DNA of 64,000 nucleotides, taken from assembly GCF_001866075.3 (NCBI RefSeq), contig NZ_CP063356.1, forward strand, positions 3,524,164-3,588,163. Reading direction: 5' to 3'. How positions within the stretch are numbered: the stretch's first letter is position 1; each line of letters starts with the position of its first letter. The notes under the pieces are model-generated. The model worked only from the letters and a program-made list of their open reading frames with translations, did no database searches and was not told where the DNA came from. Positions 1-8,965 of this stretch are shown piece after piece. The position numbers and the translations under genes are program-made. Origin of the DNA: Anaerobacillus isosaccharinicus. GTDB lineage: Bacteria > Bacillota > Bacilli > Bacillales > Anaerobacillaceae.

Positions 1-255
1 TAGTACTCTTTTAGTCGTTCTAGGGCTATAGCTTCTTGATTCTGTCAGAATAGATAAATAACGTTGAATGTCATCATGTGTTAAATTAGCCCATGTTACA
101 AAAGATTGATTTCTTTTTTCGATTTCAAGCCAGATAAAGAAATCTTCAAGATCATATATGTAACGTTTAACTGTTGAAGGTTTACGTTTCTTTTTTACTA
201 AAGAATATAAATATTCCTTTACAAAGCTAGGCAAAGAGGTCTTAAAGCCATCCAT
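1..255 (-). CDS. Tyrosine recombinase, N-terminal part (runs off the window)
   Basis: The reverse strand reads open for 85 codons from an ATG with a good AGGAGG-type ribosome site about 10 bases upstream, and continues past base 1. The visible part has the helical layout of the SAM-like core-binding domain of XerC/XerD-type recombinases: an early K-P-S-T-V-x-x-Y motif, then W-L-E, then S-P-R-T. The catalytic domain (R-H-R-Y residues) lies outside the window, so activity cannot be judged. It is transcribed away from spoVK. It could be a phage-type integrase or a housekeeping Xer relative. It lies 42 kb from the selC-flanked island and is not evidently part of it. Confidence 0.7.
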   Translation of the reverse strand, partial: MDGFKTSLPSFVKEYLYSLVKKKRKPSTVKRYIYDLEDFFIWLEIEKRNQSFVTWANLTHDDIQRYLSILTESRSYSPRTTKRVL

Positions 256-447
256 TTAAATTCCTCCTATCATGGTATAAATGTATTATAACAATCATTT
301 TCACTACTCTGTTAGTTAGAAGTGAAAATGGGCATTTGTCACCTTTTTTAAGTTTACGAGTATAATGTCATATCGAATATATAGTCATCTTCAATAGTCA
401 CTGGATAAAACAAAGACTTATAATTCCTTTTTAGGGTGGTGAGGCTC

Positions 448-1398
448 TTGGAAAAACCCTTGTCTCTGAAGTCAAGAGGTCAGATTAATATAGTTCTAAA
501 TCAAAAAGAGTTGAAACAAAGTAGTGAATCGACGATTGGATTTTCAGAAGCAGATCGAGAAAAGCATTATATTCTTGAAAAAATAGAAAAAGAATTAGAG
601 GAGCTAGTTGGTTTAAAAGAAATGAAACGGTTTATTAAAGAAATTTACGCTTGGCTCTATATTAATAAATGTCGAAAAGAACAAGGATTAAAAACAGGAA
701 ATCAAGTATTGCATATGATTTTTAAAGGAAATCCAGGCACTGGAAAAACAACCGTCGCTAGATTATTAGCTAAATTATTTAAGGATATGGAAGTTTTATC
801 TAAAGGACATTTACATGAAGTGGAACGCGCAGATCTAGTTGGCGAATATATCGGTCATACAGCACAAAAAACACGTGACTTAGTTAAAAAATCGGTAGGT
901 GGTATTCTTTTTATAGACGAAGCTTATAGTCTAGCTAGAGGCGGGGAGAAAGATTTTGGCAAAGAAGCGATTGATACCCTTGTAAAAGCGATGGAAGACC
1001 AGCAACACGACTTTGTTTTAATCCTTGCCGGTTATTCAAGGGAGATGGACCACTTTCTATCATTAAATCCAGGTTTACCTTCAAGGTTTCCAATCACAAT
1101 GAAATTTCCCGATTATACAAATGATGAGCTGATTGAAATTGCTAGAAAAATGGTAGGAGATCGCCAGTATGAGCTTGAAAGAGAAGCTGAATTGAAATTA
1201 CGAGATTATCTACGAAGTCTAAAGGCAGAACGTAGCTTTAACTTTAGCAATGGTAGATTGATCCGAAATATCATTGAAAAAGCGGTGAGAGCACAAGCAG
1301 TAAGACTATTGTATCAAGGAAAGTATGATCGTAAAGCTCTACTTACTTTAACAAAGGACGATATTAAAGTGGAGAAAATGCAAAATGAGGAACTTTAG
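448..1398 (+). CDS. spoVK: Stage V sporulation protein K, AAA+ ATPase
   Basis: Mother-cell AAA+ ATPase (CbxX/CfqX family) needed for spore maturation; its exact substrate is not known. Walker A GNPGTGKT lies near residue 95, Walker B ILFIDEA near 155, and a long conserved tract through R-G-G-E-K-D-F-G matches B. subtilis SpoVK closely from Q-I-N-I near the N terminus to the C terminus. I chose the TTG at 448 because a GGTGGTGA-like ribosome site sits 5-6 bases before it; in-frame GTG codons at 436 and 439 fall inside that site. About 316 residues, normal for the family. It lies upstream of hflX as in B. subtilis, but a strong terminator separates the two. Confidence 0.93.
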   Translation: MEKPLSLKSRGQINIVLNQKELKQSSESTIGFSEADREKHYILEKIEKELEELVGLKEMKRFIKEIYAWLYINKCRKEQGLKTGNQVLHMIFKGNPGTGKTTVARLLAKLFKDMEVLSKGHLHEVERADLVGEYIGHTAQKTRDLVKKSVGGILFIDEAYSLARGGEKDFGKEAIDTLVKAMEDQQHDFVLILAGYSREMDHFLSLNPGLPSRFPITMKFPDYTNDELIEIARKMVGDRQYELEREAELKLRDYLRSLKAERSFNFSNGRLIRNIIEKAVRAQAVRLLYQGKYDRKALLTLTKDDIKVEKMQNEEL

Positions 1399-1425
1399 TC
1401 ATTATAGTTCCTCTAAAATTAGAGA

Positions 1426-1490
1426 AAAAGTAGTGCAAGTTTCCGGTAAAGAAAGTTATGAAACTTTACTAACCGTACTTGCACTTTTCT
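1426..1490 (+). terminator. Long hairpin terminator after spoVK
   Basis: Arms at 1432-1440 and 1477-1486 (AGTGCAAGT / ACTTGCACTT) pair, with further pairing inside the loop (GGT-AAAG with CTTTAC-ACC), followed by TTTTCTTATT. A second small hairpin (GAGGAACT / AGTTCCTC) at 1387-1413 overlaps the spoVK stop. Confidence 0.7.
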
Positions 1491-1564
1491 TATTGGAAAG
1501 ATTATAGTAAAGATTGGCAATAATATTTGGTAAGGCACAAGTTTAAAGAAAAGGTTGTGAAGCT

Positions 1565-2830
1565 TTGGTTGAAACAACTAAAAGTACGGAAGAAAAAGTA
1601 TTACTTGTCGGCTGTAAATTAACAGATGTACAAGAAGAACGCTTCCTCTATTCAATGCAAGAATTAGCAGCTCTTACGAAAACTGCAGGAGGGGTAATTT
1701 TTAGTACTGTTATTCAAAATCGACATAGCTTAGATCGAGCTACATATATCGGAAAAGGGAAAATTGAAGAAATTATTCCACTAGTAGAAGAACAAGAAAT
1801 TGATGTGGTCATTTTTAATGATGAGCTGTCAACTAGCCAAGTTCGAAATTTAACCGCACAAATACCAGCAAGAATTATTGATCGAACACAGCTTATTTTA
1901 GATATTTTTTCAAAACGTGCAAAATCAAAAGAAGGTAAGCTTCAGGTAGAATTGGCGCAGCTAAATTATTTGTTACCTCGTTTGTCAGGACAAGGCCACT
2001 CGTTATCGAGACTTGGAGGTGGAATTGGTACGAGGGGGCCAGGTGAAACTCAGCTTGAAACCGATCGCCGACATATTAGACGACGAATGGATGAGATAAA
2101 AGAACAATTAAAGGCAATTGTTAAGCATCGAGCATTATATCGTGAACGTAGAAAGGAAAATCGTGCTTTCCAAATCGCCTTAGTCGGTTATACGAATGCT
2201 GGTAAATCAACGCTTCATAATCGCTTAACATTGGCTGATGCACTAGAAGAAGACAAATTATTTGCTACATTAGACCCATTAACAAGAAGAGTAAAACTGC
2301 CTAGTGGATTTCAAGCCTTGCTTACAGATACAGTTGGCTTTATTCAAGACCTTCCGACAACATTAGTGGCAGCGTTTCGTTCGACGCTAGAAGAAGTACG
2401 TGAAGCAGATTTTTTATTACATGTCGTTGACGCCTCTAACGAAGATTATTTTAATCATGAAGAGACAGTCTTGGCATTATTAGATCAACTCGAAGTAAAG
2501 GATGTACCAATGTTAACGGTTTATAATAAAAGAGATGCCATGACATTACAGTTTGTCCCTTCAAATGGGAAACAATCCATTTTAATTTCTGCTCTTCAAG
2601 AAGAAGATTTATCGAAACTCTTACTTCGAGTGGAAGAGGAATTAAAAGGAAAATTTAACTACTTTGAAGCAAAAATCCATGCTAGTAACGGAAAGTTGTT
2701 AGCTAACTGTCAAATGGAAACGATTATCGAAAATCGAAGTTGGATTGAAGAAGAGGAAAGTTATTTGTTAAATGGCTACGTTTCGCCTACTTCATCAATG
2801 TTTAAACAAATACAACAATTCAAGGCATAA
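1565..2830 (+). CDS. hflX: GTPase HflX (ribosome splitting factor)
   Basis: HflX GTPase (YnbA in B. subtilis), which binds 50S or 70S ribosomes and splits stalled or heat-damaged ribosomes. The family hallmark glycine-rich segment G-G-G-I-G-T-R-G-P-G-E-T-Q lies before the G domain. G1 is GYTNAGKST near residue 208, G3 is DTVGF, and G4 is a YNKRD variant of NKxD. About 421 residues, usual length. The TTG start at 1565 follows AAGGTTGTGA. ynbB follows after 12 bases, so the two are probably co-transcribed. Confidence 0.93.
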   Translation: MVETTKSTEEKVLLVGCKLTDVQEERFLYSMQELAALTKTAGGVIFSTVIQNRHSLDRATYIGKGKIEEIIPLVEEQEIDVVIFNDELSTSQVRNLTAQIPARIIDRTQLILDIFSKRAKSKEGKLQVELAQLNYLLPRLSGQGHSLSRLGGGIGTRGPGETQLETDRRHIRRRMDEIKEQLKAIVKHRALYRERRKENRAFQIALVGYTNAGKSTLHNRLTLADALEEDKLFATLDPLTRRVKLPSGFQALLTDTVGFIQDLPTTLVAAFRSTLEEVREADFLLHVVDASNEDYFNHEETVLALLDQLEVKDVPMLTVYNKRDAMTLQFVPSNGKQSILISALQEEDLSKLLLRVEEELKGKFNYFEAKIHASNGKLLANCQMETIIENRSWIEEEESYLLNGYVSPTSSMFKQIQQFKA

Positions 2831-2842
2831 AAAGGAGTATAT

Positions 2843-4111
2843 ATGTACGATCAATTTTCAAATGGTGAAACATTAAAGCAAATCGTTTTAGAAGTTGAAG
2901 AACAAATTCAAGAAATACATAAAAAAATTGAAATGGTGATGGAAGAAAACCAGTTAAACGTCTTACAAGCGTTTCGAAGTCATCAAGTGTCTGATTTCCA
3001 CTTCACACCATCGACAGGTTATGGTTATGATGATGTTGGTCGAGATACGTTAGAATCAATTTATGCTCATGTATTTGGAGGAGAAGCAGCAATTGTTCGT
3101 CCTCAAATTATTTCAGGGACCCATGCTATAGCTACATGTTTATTTGGAGTCTTACGACCGGGTGATGAGCTGCTCTATATTACCGGTAAGCCATATGATA
3201 CGTTAGAGGAAGTTGTAGGGAGTAGAGGCAATGGCAATGGATCACTTAAGGAATTTGGAATTACTTATGACTGTGTTGACCTAACTTCTGAAGGTAAGGT
3301 AGATTTTGATGAAGTAGTGAAAAAAGTAAAAGGTAATACAAAAGTGATTGGGATCCAAAGATCTAAAGGATACGCTAATCGGCCGTCTTATACAATTAGT
3401 GAAATTAAAGAAATGATTACCTTCGTGAAAGAAATAAAGGAAGATGTCATTGTTTTCGTAGATAATTGCTATGGTGAATTTGTTGAGACGATGGAACCTT
3501 GTCACGTTGGAGCAGACTTAATAGCTGGATCGTTAATTAAAAATCCAGGCGGAGGAATCGTGAAAACTGGAGGCTATATTGTTGGAAAAGAAACGTTAGT
3601 AGATTTAGCCTCATATCGACTGGCTGCTCCAGGTATAGGGAAAGAAGGAGGAGCATCGTTATATAGTTTGCAAGAAATGTATCAAGGTTTTTTCCTTGCG
3701 CCTCATATCGTTGGACAAGCGTTGAAAGGAGCTGTTTTTACAGCCGCCTTTTTGGAAAAGTTACAATTTTCCACAAATCCAAAATGGGATGCAAAGCGTA
3801 CGGATCTCATTCAATCGGTCCAGTTTGATCAAGCAAGTACGATGATCGCTTTTTGCCAAGGTATTCAACAAGCGGCGCCAGTAAATGCACATGTTACTCC
3901 TTACCCTAGTCCTATGCCAGGTTACGTGGACGAAGTGATAATGGCGGCAGGTACATTTATTCAAGGAGCTAGTATTGAATTTTCTGCGGATGGACCTTTG
4001 CGCCCCCCTTATGTTGCTTATGTACAAGGTGGTCTTACTTATGGTCATGTCAAAATTGGTATATTAACAGCAGTTGATCATCTTGCAAAAAAAGGATTAC
4101 TAACATTCTAA
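2843..4111 (+). CDS. ynbB: PLP-dependent aminotransferase-fold protein YnbB
   Basis: Fold-type I PLP enzyme of the YnbB / 'aluminium resistance' / methionine gamma-lyase-like family, 422 residues; its physiological reaction is not established. Conserved features are S-G-T-H-A-I-A near residue 92, the aspartate region F-V-D-N-C-Y-G near 200, and the probable PLP lysine in G-S-L-I-K-N-P-G-G-G near 232. ATG start with AAAAGGAG 6-7 bases upstream. It sits directly between hflX and the glnR terminator, the B. subtilis order hflX-ynbB-glnR-glnA. Confidence 0.88.
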   Translation: MYDQFSNGETLKQIVLEVEEQIQEIHKKIEMVMEENQLNVLQAFRSHQVSDFHFTPSTGYGYDDVGRDTLESIYAHVFGGEAAIVRPQIISGTHAIATCLFGVLRPGDELLYITGKPYDTLEEVVGSRGNGNGSLKEFGITYDCVDLTSEGKVDFDEVVKKVKGNTKVIGIQRSKGYANRPSYTISEIKEMITFVKEIKEDVIVFVDNCYGEFVETMEPCHVGADLIAGSLIKNPGGGIVKTGGYIVGKETLVDLASYRLAAPGIGKEGGASLYSLQEMYQGFFLAPHIVGQALKGAVFTAAFLEKLQFSTNPKWDAKRTDLIQSVQFDQASTMIAFCQGIQQAAPVNAHVTPYPSPMPGYVDEVIMAAGTFIQGASIEFSADGPLRPPYVAYVQGGLTYGHVKIGILTAVDHLAKKGLLTF

Positions 4112-4140
4112 TTAAGTATAAACCAATATTAATTTTTAAC

Positions 4141-4168
4141 CACCCTATCCCTAGGGTGTCTTTTTTTG
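4141..4168 (+). terminator. Rho-independent terminator after ynbB
   Basis: CACCCTA (4141-4147), loop TCCC, TAGGGTG (4152-4158), then TCTTTTTTTG. Perfect 7-bp stem with T-tract; ends the hflX-ynbB unit. Confidence 0.9.
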
Positions 4169-4215
4169 TCTTGCGAAGACGGGTATAGAAACGGAAATTA
4201 AAGCTAAAATAGGGA

Positions 4216-4232
4216 TGTTAGATTATCTAACA
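4216..4232. promoter_or_regulatory. GlnR/TnrA operator, upstream copy
   Basis: TGTTAGATTATCTAACA fits the GlnR/TnrA consensus TGTNA-N7-TNACA with no mismatch. It lies upstream of the -35 of the glnR promoter, in the position of one of the two glnRA operators of B. subtilis. It implies autorepression of glnRA under nitrogen excess. Confidence 0.9.
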
Positions 4233-4241
4233 TAGTTTTCG

Positions 4242-4258
4242 TGTGAACTAAGCTCACA
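4242..4258. promoter_or_regulatory. GlnR/TnrA operator, promoter-proximal copy
   Basis: TGTGAACTAAGCTCACA is a second perfect TGTNA-N7-TNACA site. Its centre lies 26 bp from the first, and it ends 4 bp before the -35 hexamer. The paired arrangement is what cooperative GlnR repression uses. Confidence 0.9.
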
Positions 4259-4262
4259 TGTA

Positions 4263-4291
4263 TTGACAGCTTTTCTCTCCTGTTGTAACCT
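4263..4291 (+). promoter_or_regulatory. glnRA promoter
   Basis: Perfect -35 TTGACA at 4263-4268. The -10 at 17-bp spacing is TAACCT (4286-4291), a weak match. The GGGGGGAGG ribosome site of glnR lies about 20 bp further on. The two GlnR operators abut the -35 side. Confidence 0.7.
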
Positions 4292-4320
4292 AATAATAAT
4301 AAATCAAAGGGGGGAGGCAA

Positions 4321-4731
4321 TTGGGAGATCATATAAGACGAAACATGCCACTGTTTCCAATGAGTATCGTAAAGAAGCTTACTGAATTAACAGCGAGACA
4401 AATTAGATACTATGAAGAGCACGGGTTGATTTTTCCGGCTCGTACAGAAGGGAACCAACGTCTATTTTCCTTTAATGACGTTGATAGACTTTTAGAAATC
4501 AAAGAGTTAATCGATCAAGGTGTTAATATTTCTGGTGTAAAGCACGTTTTTCTAATGAAGCAGCAAGGGAAACTCGCAAACCCAGAAGTCCTCCAAAATA
4601 GTGATCCAAAAGTACGTAAAGAATTAACGGATCATCAGCTAAGAAGTTATTTAAAAAGTGAATTAATGATGGCAGGACGATTTGGTAAAGCATCGTTAAT
4701 ACAAGGAGAACTATCAAGATTTTTTCATTAA
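4321..4731 (+). CDS. glnR: MerR-family nitrogen regulator GlnR
   Basis: Represses glnRA, ureABC and tnrA in nitrogen excess when activated by feedback-inhibited glutamine synthetase. 136 residues. The MerR winged helix-turn-helix is clear ([12 protein letters not shown] near 24-36). The C-terminal tail ends in G-R-F...S-R-F-F-H, the segment that senses glutamine synthetase in the family. The TTG start at 4321 is chosen because it follows GGGGGGAGG and because the N-terminal residues (IRRxMPLFP) match B. subtilis GlnR. glnA follows after 99 bases without a terminator, so they form one operon. Confidence 0.95.
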   Translation: MGDHIRRNMPLFPMSIVKKLTELTARQIRYYEEHGLIFPARTEGNQRLFSFNDVDRLLEIKELIDQGVNISGVKHVFLMKQQGKLANPEVLQNSDPKVRKELTDHQLRSYLKSELMMAGRFGKASLIQGELSRFFH

Positions 4732-4830
4732 GCTAAAATCATCATTTCGGTAAAACAACGTTTTGCTAAGATGGTTGTATAATAAATTATTAAAAAAAAT
4801 ATGGAAAATTAATTAGGAGGAGTATGAATT

Positions 4831-6168
4831 ATGGGAGCAAAATTTTCAAGAGAAGACATTATGAGATTGGCTGAAGAGGAGAATGTAAGGTTTTTACGTT
4901 TACAATTTACTGACTTATTAGGAATAATTAAAAATGTAGAAGTACCGATAAGCCAATTGACAAAAGTATTAGATAACTTAATGATGTTTGATGGTTCTTC
5001 AATTGAAGGGTTTGTTCGTATTGAAGAGTCTGATATGTACTTGTATCCTGATATAGATACATGGGTAGTGTTCCCATGGACAAGTGAAAAAGGGAAAGTT
5101 GCTCGTTTAATCTGTGATGTATATGATGCAACAGGTGCACCTTTTGCAGGTGACCCTCGTGGAGTACTAAAACGAGTATTAGCTGAAGCGAAAGAACTTG
5201 GCTTCACATCGTTCAATATCGGACCAGAGCCGGAGTTCTTCTTATTCAAAGTTGATGAAAAAGGCGAACCGACTTTAGAATTAAATGATAAAGGTGGCTA
5301 TTTTGACTTAGCGCCTACAGACTTAGGGGAAAATTGTCGTCGTGACATCGTTCTAGAACTTGAAGACATGGGCTTTGAAATTGAAGCTTCTCATCATGAA
5401 GTGGCGCCAGGACAACACGAAATTGACTTTAAATATGCCGATGCAATCACAACTTGTGATAACATTCAAACGTTTAAACTAGTTGTTAAAACAATTGCTA
5501 GAAAACATGGCTTACACGCTACATTCATGCCAAAACCTTTATTTGGAGTAAATGGTTCAGGAATGCATTGTAACATGTCATTATTTAAAGGGAATGAAAA
5601 CGTATTTTATGATAAATCAACTGAAACAGGTTTAAGTGAAACGGCAATGAGCTTCTTAGCAGGTATCCTCAAGCATGCTGAAGCGTTTACGGCAATCACA
5701 AACCCAACAGTCAACTCTTATAAACGCTTAGTGCCTGGGTATGAAGCACCTTGTTACGTAGCTTGGTCAATGCGTAACCGTAGTCCACTAATCCGTATTC
5801 CAGCTTCTCGTGGTTTAAGTACACGTATTGAAGTACGTAGCCCAGACCCAGCAGCTAACCCATATCTAGCAATGGCTACAATGCTTGCTGCAGGTCTTGA
5901 CGGAATTAAAAATAATCTTACTCCTCCTCCATCAACAGACCGTAACATCTATGTTATGAATAAGGAAGAGCGTATTGAAGCAGGGATCAATGATCTTCCT
6001 GCAACATTAAAAGAAGCACTTGATAAGCTTAGAGCTGATGAAGTAATCACAACTGCTCTTGGAGAGCACGCATTAGAACACTTCTGTGAAGCGAAGGAAA
6101 TCGAATGGGATATGTTCCGTACGCAAGTTCACCCTTGGGAGCGCGAGCAATACATGTCGAACTACTAA
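4831..6168 (+). CDS. glnA: Glutamine synthetase type I
   Basis: ATP-dependent synthesis of glutamine from glutamate and ammonia; cytosolic dodecamer. 445 residues, typical of the GSI-alpha (Bacillus) class without the adenylylation insert. Family signatures are visible: F-D-G-S-S-I-E-G near 53, the metal-ligand motif P-E-P-E-F near 133, [10 protein letters not shown] near 188, N-G-S-G-M-H near 240, and the N-R-S-P...R-I-P region near 315. AGGAGGAG ribosome site upstream of the ATG. Feedback-inhibited GlnA also controls GlnR and TnrA in Bacillus. Confidence 0.97.
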   Translation: MGAKFSREDIMRLAEEENVRFLRLQFTDLLGIIKNVEVPISQLTKVLDNLMMFDGSSIEGFVRIEESDMYLYPDIDTWVVFPWTSEKGKVARLICDVYDATGAPFAGDPRGVLKRVLAEAKELGFTSFNIGPEPEFFLFKVDEKGEPTLELNDKGGYFDLAPTDLGENCRRDIVLELEDMGFEIEASHHEVAPGQHEIDFKYADAITTCDNIQTFKLVVKTIARKHGLHATFMPKPLFGVNGSGMHCNMSLFKGNENVFYDKSTETGLSETAMSFLAGILKHAEAFTAITNPTVNSYKRLVPGYEAPCYVAWSMRNRSPLIRIPASRGLSTRIEVRSPDPAANPYLAMATMLAAGLDGIKNNLTPPPSTDRNIYVMNKEERIEAGINDLPATLKEALDKLRADEVITTALGEHALEHFCEAKEIEWDMFRTQVHPWEREQYMSNY

Positions 6169-6176
6169 TCCTAAAG

Positions 6177-6210
6177 AAACCCTTGATGCCATTGGTATCA
6201 AGGGTTTTTT
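6177..6210 (+). terminator. Terminator after glnA
   Basis: AAACCCTTGATGCC / GGTATCAAGGGTTT hairpin with a 3-base loop, followed by TTTTTT. Confidence 0.9.
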
Positions 6211-6262
6211 CATCACACTTATAAACCTAGTTGTTTGCTGCCGTTAATTACCGTTAAATTGT

Positions 6263-6418
6263 CTACCAAGGATGTCCAGGTCTTCTAGGTCGCCTTCTTG
6301 GTGGTCTAGGGTAAAAAGGCGGATAGTAAGGTGGATAAAATGGCGGGTAGTATGGTGGTATATACGGTGGAAAAGGTGGCGGATAAAAAGGTGGCCGCCA
6401 TGGGTACCATGGATACAT
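6263..6418 (-). CDS. Small Pro/Tyr-rich protein, 51 residues
   Basis: An ATG at 6418 preceded by GGAGGTGA at good spacing opens a 51-codon frame of striking composition. I count 23 prolines and 10 tyrosines, arranged as repeats of F-Y-P-P / Y-Y-P-P, then an Arg-rich stretch (R-P-P-R-R-R-P-R-R-P) and a final G-H-P-W. There is no membrane segment or cysteine. Repeats of this kind are typical of spore surface or coat proteins in Bacillaceae, but I do not recognise a named family. An overlapping 62-codon frame starting from TTG at 6432 is an artefact: it uses the ribosome-binding site as codons. It stands alone between glnA and lexA. Confidence 0.72.
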   Translation of the reverse strand: MYPWYPWRPPFYPPPFPPYIPPYYPPFYPPYYPPFYPRPPRRRPRRPGHPW

Positions 6419-6608
6419 AAAATCACCTCCAACTAAAAGTAATATAGTTTATTCAGTGATCTTTTTTCAGAGCTTATTCAAATGAAAATAGGCTACTTGG
6501 TAGTGGTTGAATGTAATTAATCATTTAATAAGGGATATGAAAAAATAAATAAGAGAATGTTGGAATAAAATGTATGAAACTGTTAATAGTAATAAAGGTT
6601 GATAAGCT

Positions 6609-6647
6609 TAAAGCATTTACCTTTTGGAGGTGGGTGCTTTTTTATCT
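6609..6647 (+). terminator. Isolated terminator-like hairpin
   Basis: AAAGCATTTACC pairs with GGTGGGTGCTTT across a TTTTGGA loop and is followed by a T-rich tract. No coding frame precedes it on this strand; the 200 bases upstream hold nothing I can identify. It may end a small RNA or be a relic. Confidence 0.4.
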
Positions 6648-6655
6648 AGATAAAC

Positions 6656-6684
6656 AAAAAAGACCAACAAATTGCTGGTCCTTT
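6656..6684 (-). terminator. Terminator after lexA
   Basis: On the reverse strand, GGACCAGCAA / TTGTTGGTC with a short loop, followed by TTTTTTG. It lies about 20 bases past the lexA stop. Confidence 0.85.
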
Positions 6685-6702
6685 GTTTTAGAATTAAATT
6701 TT

Positions 6703-7326
6703 TTAATGTACTGAACGAAACACACCGATAACTTTACCTAAGATCGAACAGTTTTGTAGAATGATAGGCTCCATAGAAGAATTTTCTGGTTGAAGTCTAA
6801 TAAAATCTTTTTCTTTAAAGAAACGTTTTACCGTTGCTTCATCTTCTTCTGTCATCGCGACAACAATATCGCCGTTATTAGCAGTTTGCTGTTGTCTTAC
6901 GATCACCATGTCTCTATCGAAAATTCCAGCCTCAATCATACTATCTCCTTGGATAACAAGAACAAAGACTTTGTCATCACCGACAAATTTTTCGGGGAGG
7001 GGTAGATAGTCTTCGACATTTTCATAAGCAGTAATAGGCTCTCCGGCAGTTACTTTACCAATGATTGGAACGTAGGAAGTGTTAGGAGTTGCTTGTTCAA
7101 AATCTTCCCCTTTTAGATCTAGTACCTCAATTGCTCTAGGTTTAGTTGGGTCTCTTCGAATAAAACCTTTTTTTTCTAAACGAGATAAATGTCCATGAAC
7201 AGTAGAGCTAGATGCTAAACCTACTGCTTCACCGATCTCTCGAACTGAAGGTGGATACCCCTTTTTACGAACTTCATCCTTAATAAAGTCTAATATTTCT
7301 TGCTGCCGTTTTGATACCTTATTCAT
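6703..7326 (-). CDS. lexA: LexA repressor (SOS response)
   Basis: SOS repressor with self-cleaving S24 protease domain (DinR in B. subtilis), 207 residues. The N-terminal winged helix ([10 protein letters not shown] near 24-33) is intact. The Ala-Gly cleavage pair is at 94-95 (V-T-A-G-E-P), the catalytic Ser at 129 (G-D-S-M) and the catalytic Lys at 167 (A-T-V-K-R-F). I start at the ATG at 7326, preceded by GGGGTG, rather than the in-frame ATG at 7341: this gives the B. subtilis N terminus (M-x-K-x-S-K-R-Q). It is divergent from yneA, with an SOS box at each promoter. Confidence 0.96.
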   Translation of the reverse strand: MNKVSKRQQEILDFIKDEVRKKGYPPSVREIGEAVGLASSSTVHGHLSRLEKKGFIRRDPTKPRAIEVLDLKGEDFEQATPNTSYVPIIGKVTAGEPITAYENVEDYLPLPEKFVGDDKVFVLVIQGDSMIEAGIFDRDMVIVRQQQTANNGDIVVAMTEEDEATVKRFFKEKDFIRLQPENSSMEPIILQNCSILGKVIGVFRSVH

Positions 7327-7362
7327 TATGTAGCACCCCATTTTTTCTTTATCTTACCATAA

Positions 7363-7391
7363 ATTATACTTTAAATTAGGTTGTTATGCAA
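7363..7391 (-). promoter_or_regulatory. lexA promoter
   Basis: Reverse strand: -35 TTGCAT (7391-7386), 17-bp spacer, perfect -10 TATAAT (7368-7363). The SOS-like box at 7389-7402 overlaps the -35 element, which fits autorepression. Confidence 0.7.
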
Positions 7392-7402
7392 ACATAAGTT
7401 CT
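7389..7402. promoter_or_regulatory. SOS box, lexA side (imperfect)
   Basis: CAAACATAAGTTCT against the Bacillus consensus CGAAC-RNRY-GTTCG: 11 of 14 positions fit. It overlaps the -35 of the lexA promoter. Confidence 0.5.
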
Positions 7403-7411
7403 AAAAAACAG

Positions 7412-7440
7412 TTGACTAGAACGAATGTTCGTTTTATTAT
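7412..7440 (+). promoter_or_regulatory. yneA promoter
   Basis: -35 TTGACT (7412-7417) and -10 TATTAT (7435-7440) with exactly 17 bp between. The whole SOS box (7418-7431) lies inside the spacer, so LexA binding should block polymerase directly. Confidence 0.8.
7418..7431. promoter_or_regulatory. SOS box, yneA side
   Basis: AGAACGAATGTTCG matches CGAAC-RNRY-GTTCG at 13 of 14 positions. It fills the spacer of the yneA promoter. Confidence 0.85.
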
Positions 7441-7474
7441 AAAAGGGAACAAATATTCTTATGTGAGAAAGTGA

Positions 7475-8450
<976 letters not shown>

Positions 8451-8599
8451 AATGCTAGCAAACAAATTTCTTATCTTAATTATTACTCATACAAGTACAT
8501 AAATAGGAAATCATATATTGAAATGGTAAAAAAAGTTGAAAAGGTCCTTTACTTCATGTACATTTTGTATAGGTCTGATCAATTTTGGAGGTTTATTTA

Positions 8600-8842
8600 A
8601 TGTTATCTAAAGAAAAAATAAATCGAATTAACGAGCTGTCAAAAAAAGCAAAAGAAAACAATCTTACAACGGAGGAAGCTATTGAGCAACAACAATTGCG
8701 ACAAGAATATATTCAAACGTTTCGGTCTTCGTTTAATAACCAACTTCACTCGATTAAAGTTGTAGACGAAAAAGGTGAGGATGTTACCCCAGGTAAATTA
8801 AAAATGAGTAAGGAAAAAGGAAATAGTCATTTAAAGCATTAA
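8600..8842 (+). CDS. ynzC: YnzC family protein (DUF896)
   Basis: Small two-helix protein of the UPF0291/DUF896 family, 80 residues, third gene of the SOS operon in Bacillus; function unknown. Conserved L-R-Q-E-Y...F-R-S and D-x-x-G-x-D-V-T-P motifs are present. The ATG at 8600 follows TTTGGAGGTTT; the in-frame TTG at 8585 would read through the ribosome site and is rejected. It lies 150 bases after yneB with no terminator between. Confidence 0.9.
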   Translation: MLSKEKINRINELSKKAKENNLTTEEAIEQQQLRQEYIQTFRSSFNNQLHSIKVVDEKGEDVTPGKLKMSKEKGNSHLKH

Positions 8843-8888
8843 TGTTACTATTTTCGACAAAAATAAACCACTTTTCCCAGAGATATCC

Positions 8889-8917
8889 TTGTTAATTTGT
8901 GAAAGAAAGTATATGAT
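8889..8917 (+). promoter_or_regulatory. Probable tkt promoter
   Basis: TTGTTA (8889-8894), 17-bp spacer, TATGAT (8912-8917), about 50 bp before the tkt ATG. A good sigma-A match; it was not tested against other sigma factors. Confidence 0.55.
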
Positions 8918-8965
8918 GAAAAACGTAATAAAATGTTAAATGAGGAAAGAAAGGATGATCTTTAC

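Noticed and set aside
1-255. The partial recombinase as the island's integrase
   Set aside because: It lies 42 kb outside the repeat-bounded region with conserved backbone genes between, so no link can be supported.
6244-6432. 62-codon reverse ORF from TTG
   Set aside because: It uses GGAGGTG as codons and gives a His-rich product typical of an out-of-frame Pro/Tyr gene; the ATG frame at 6418 is better.
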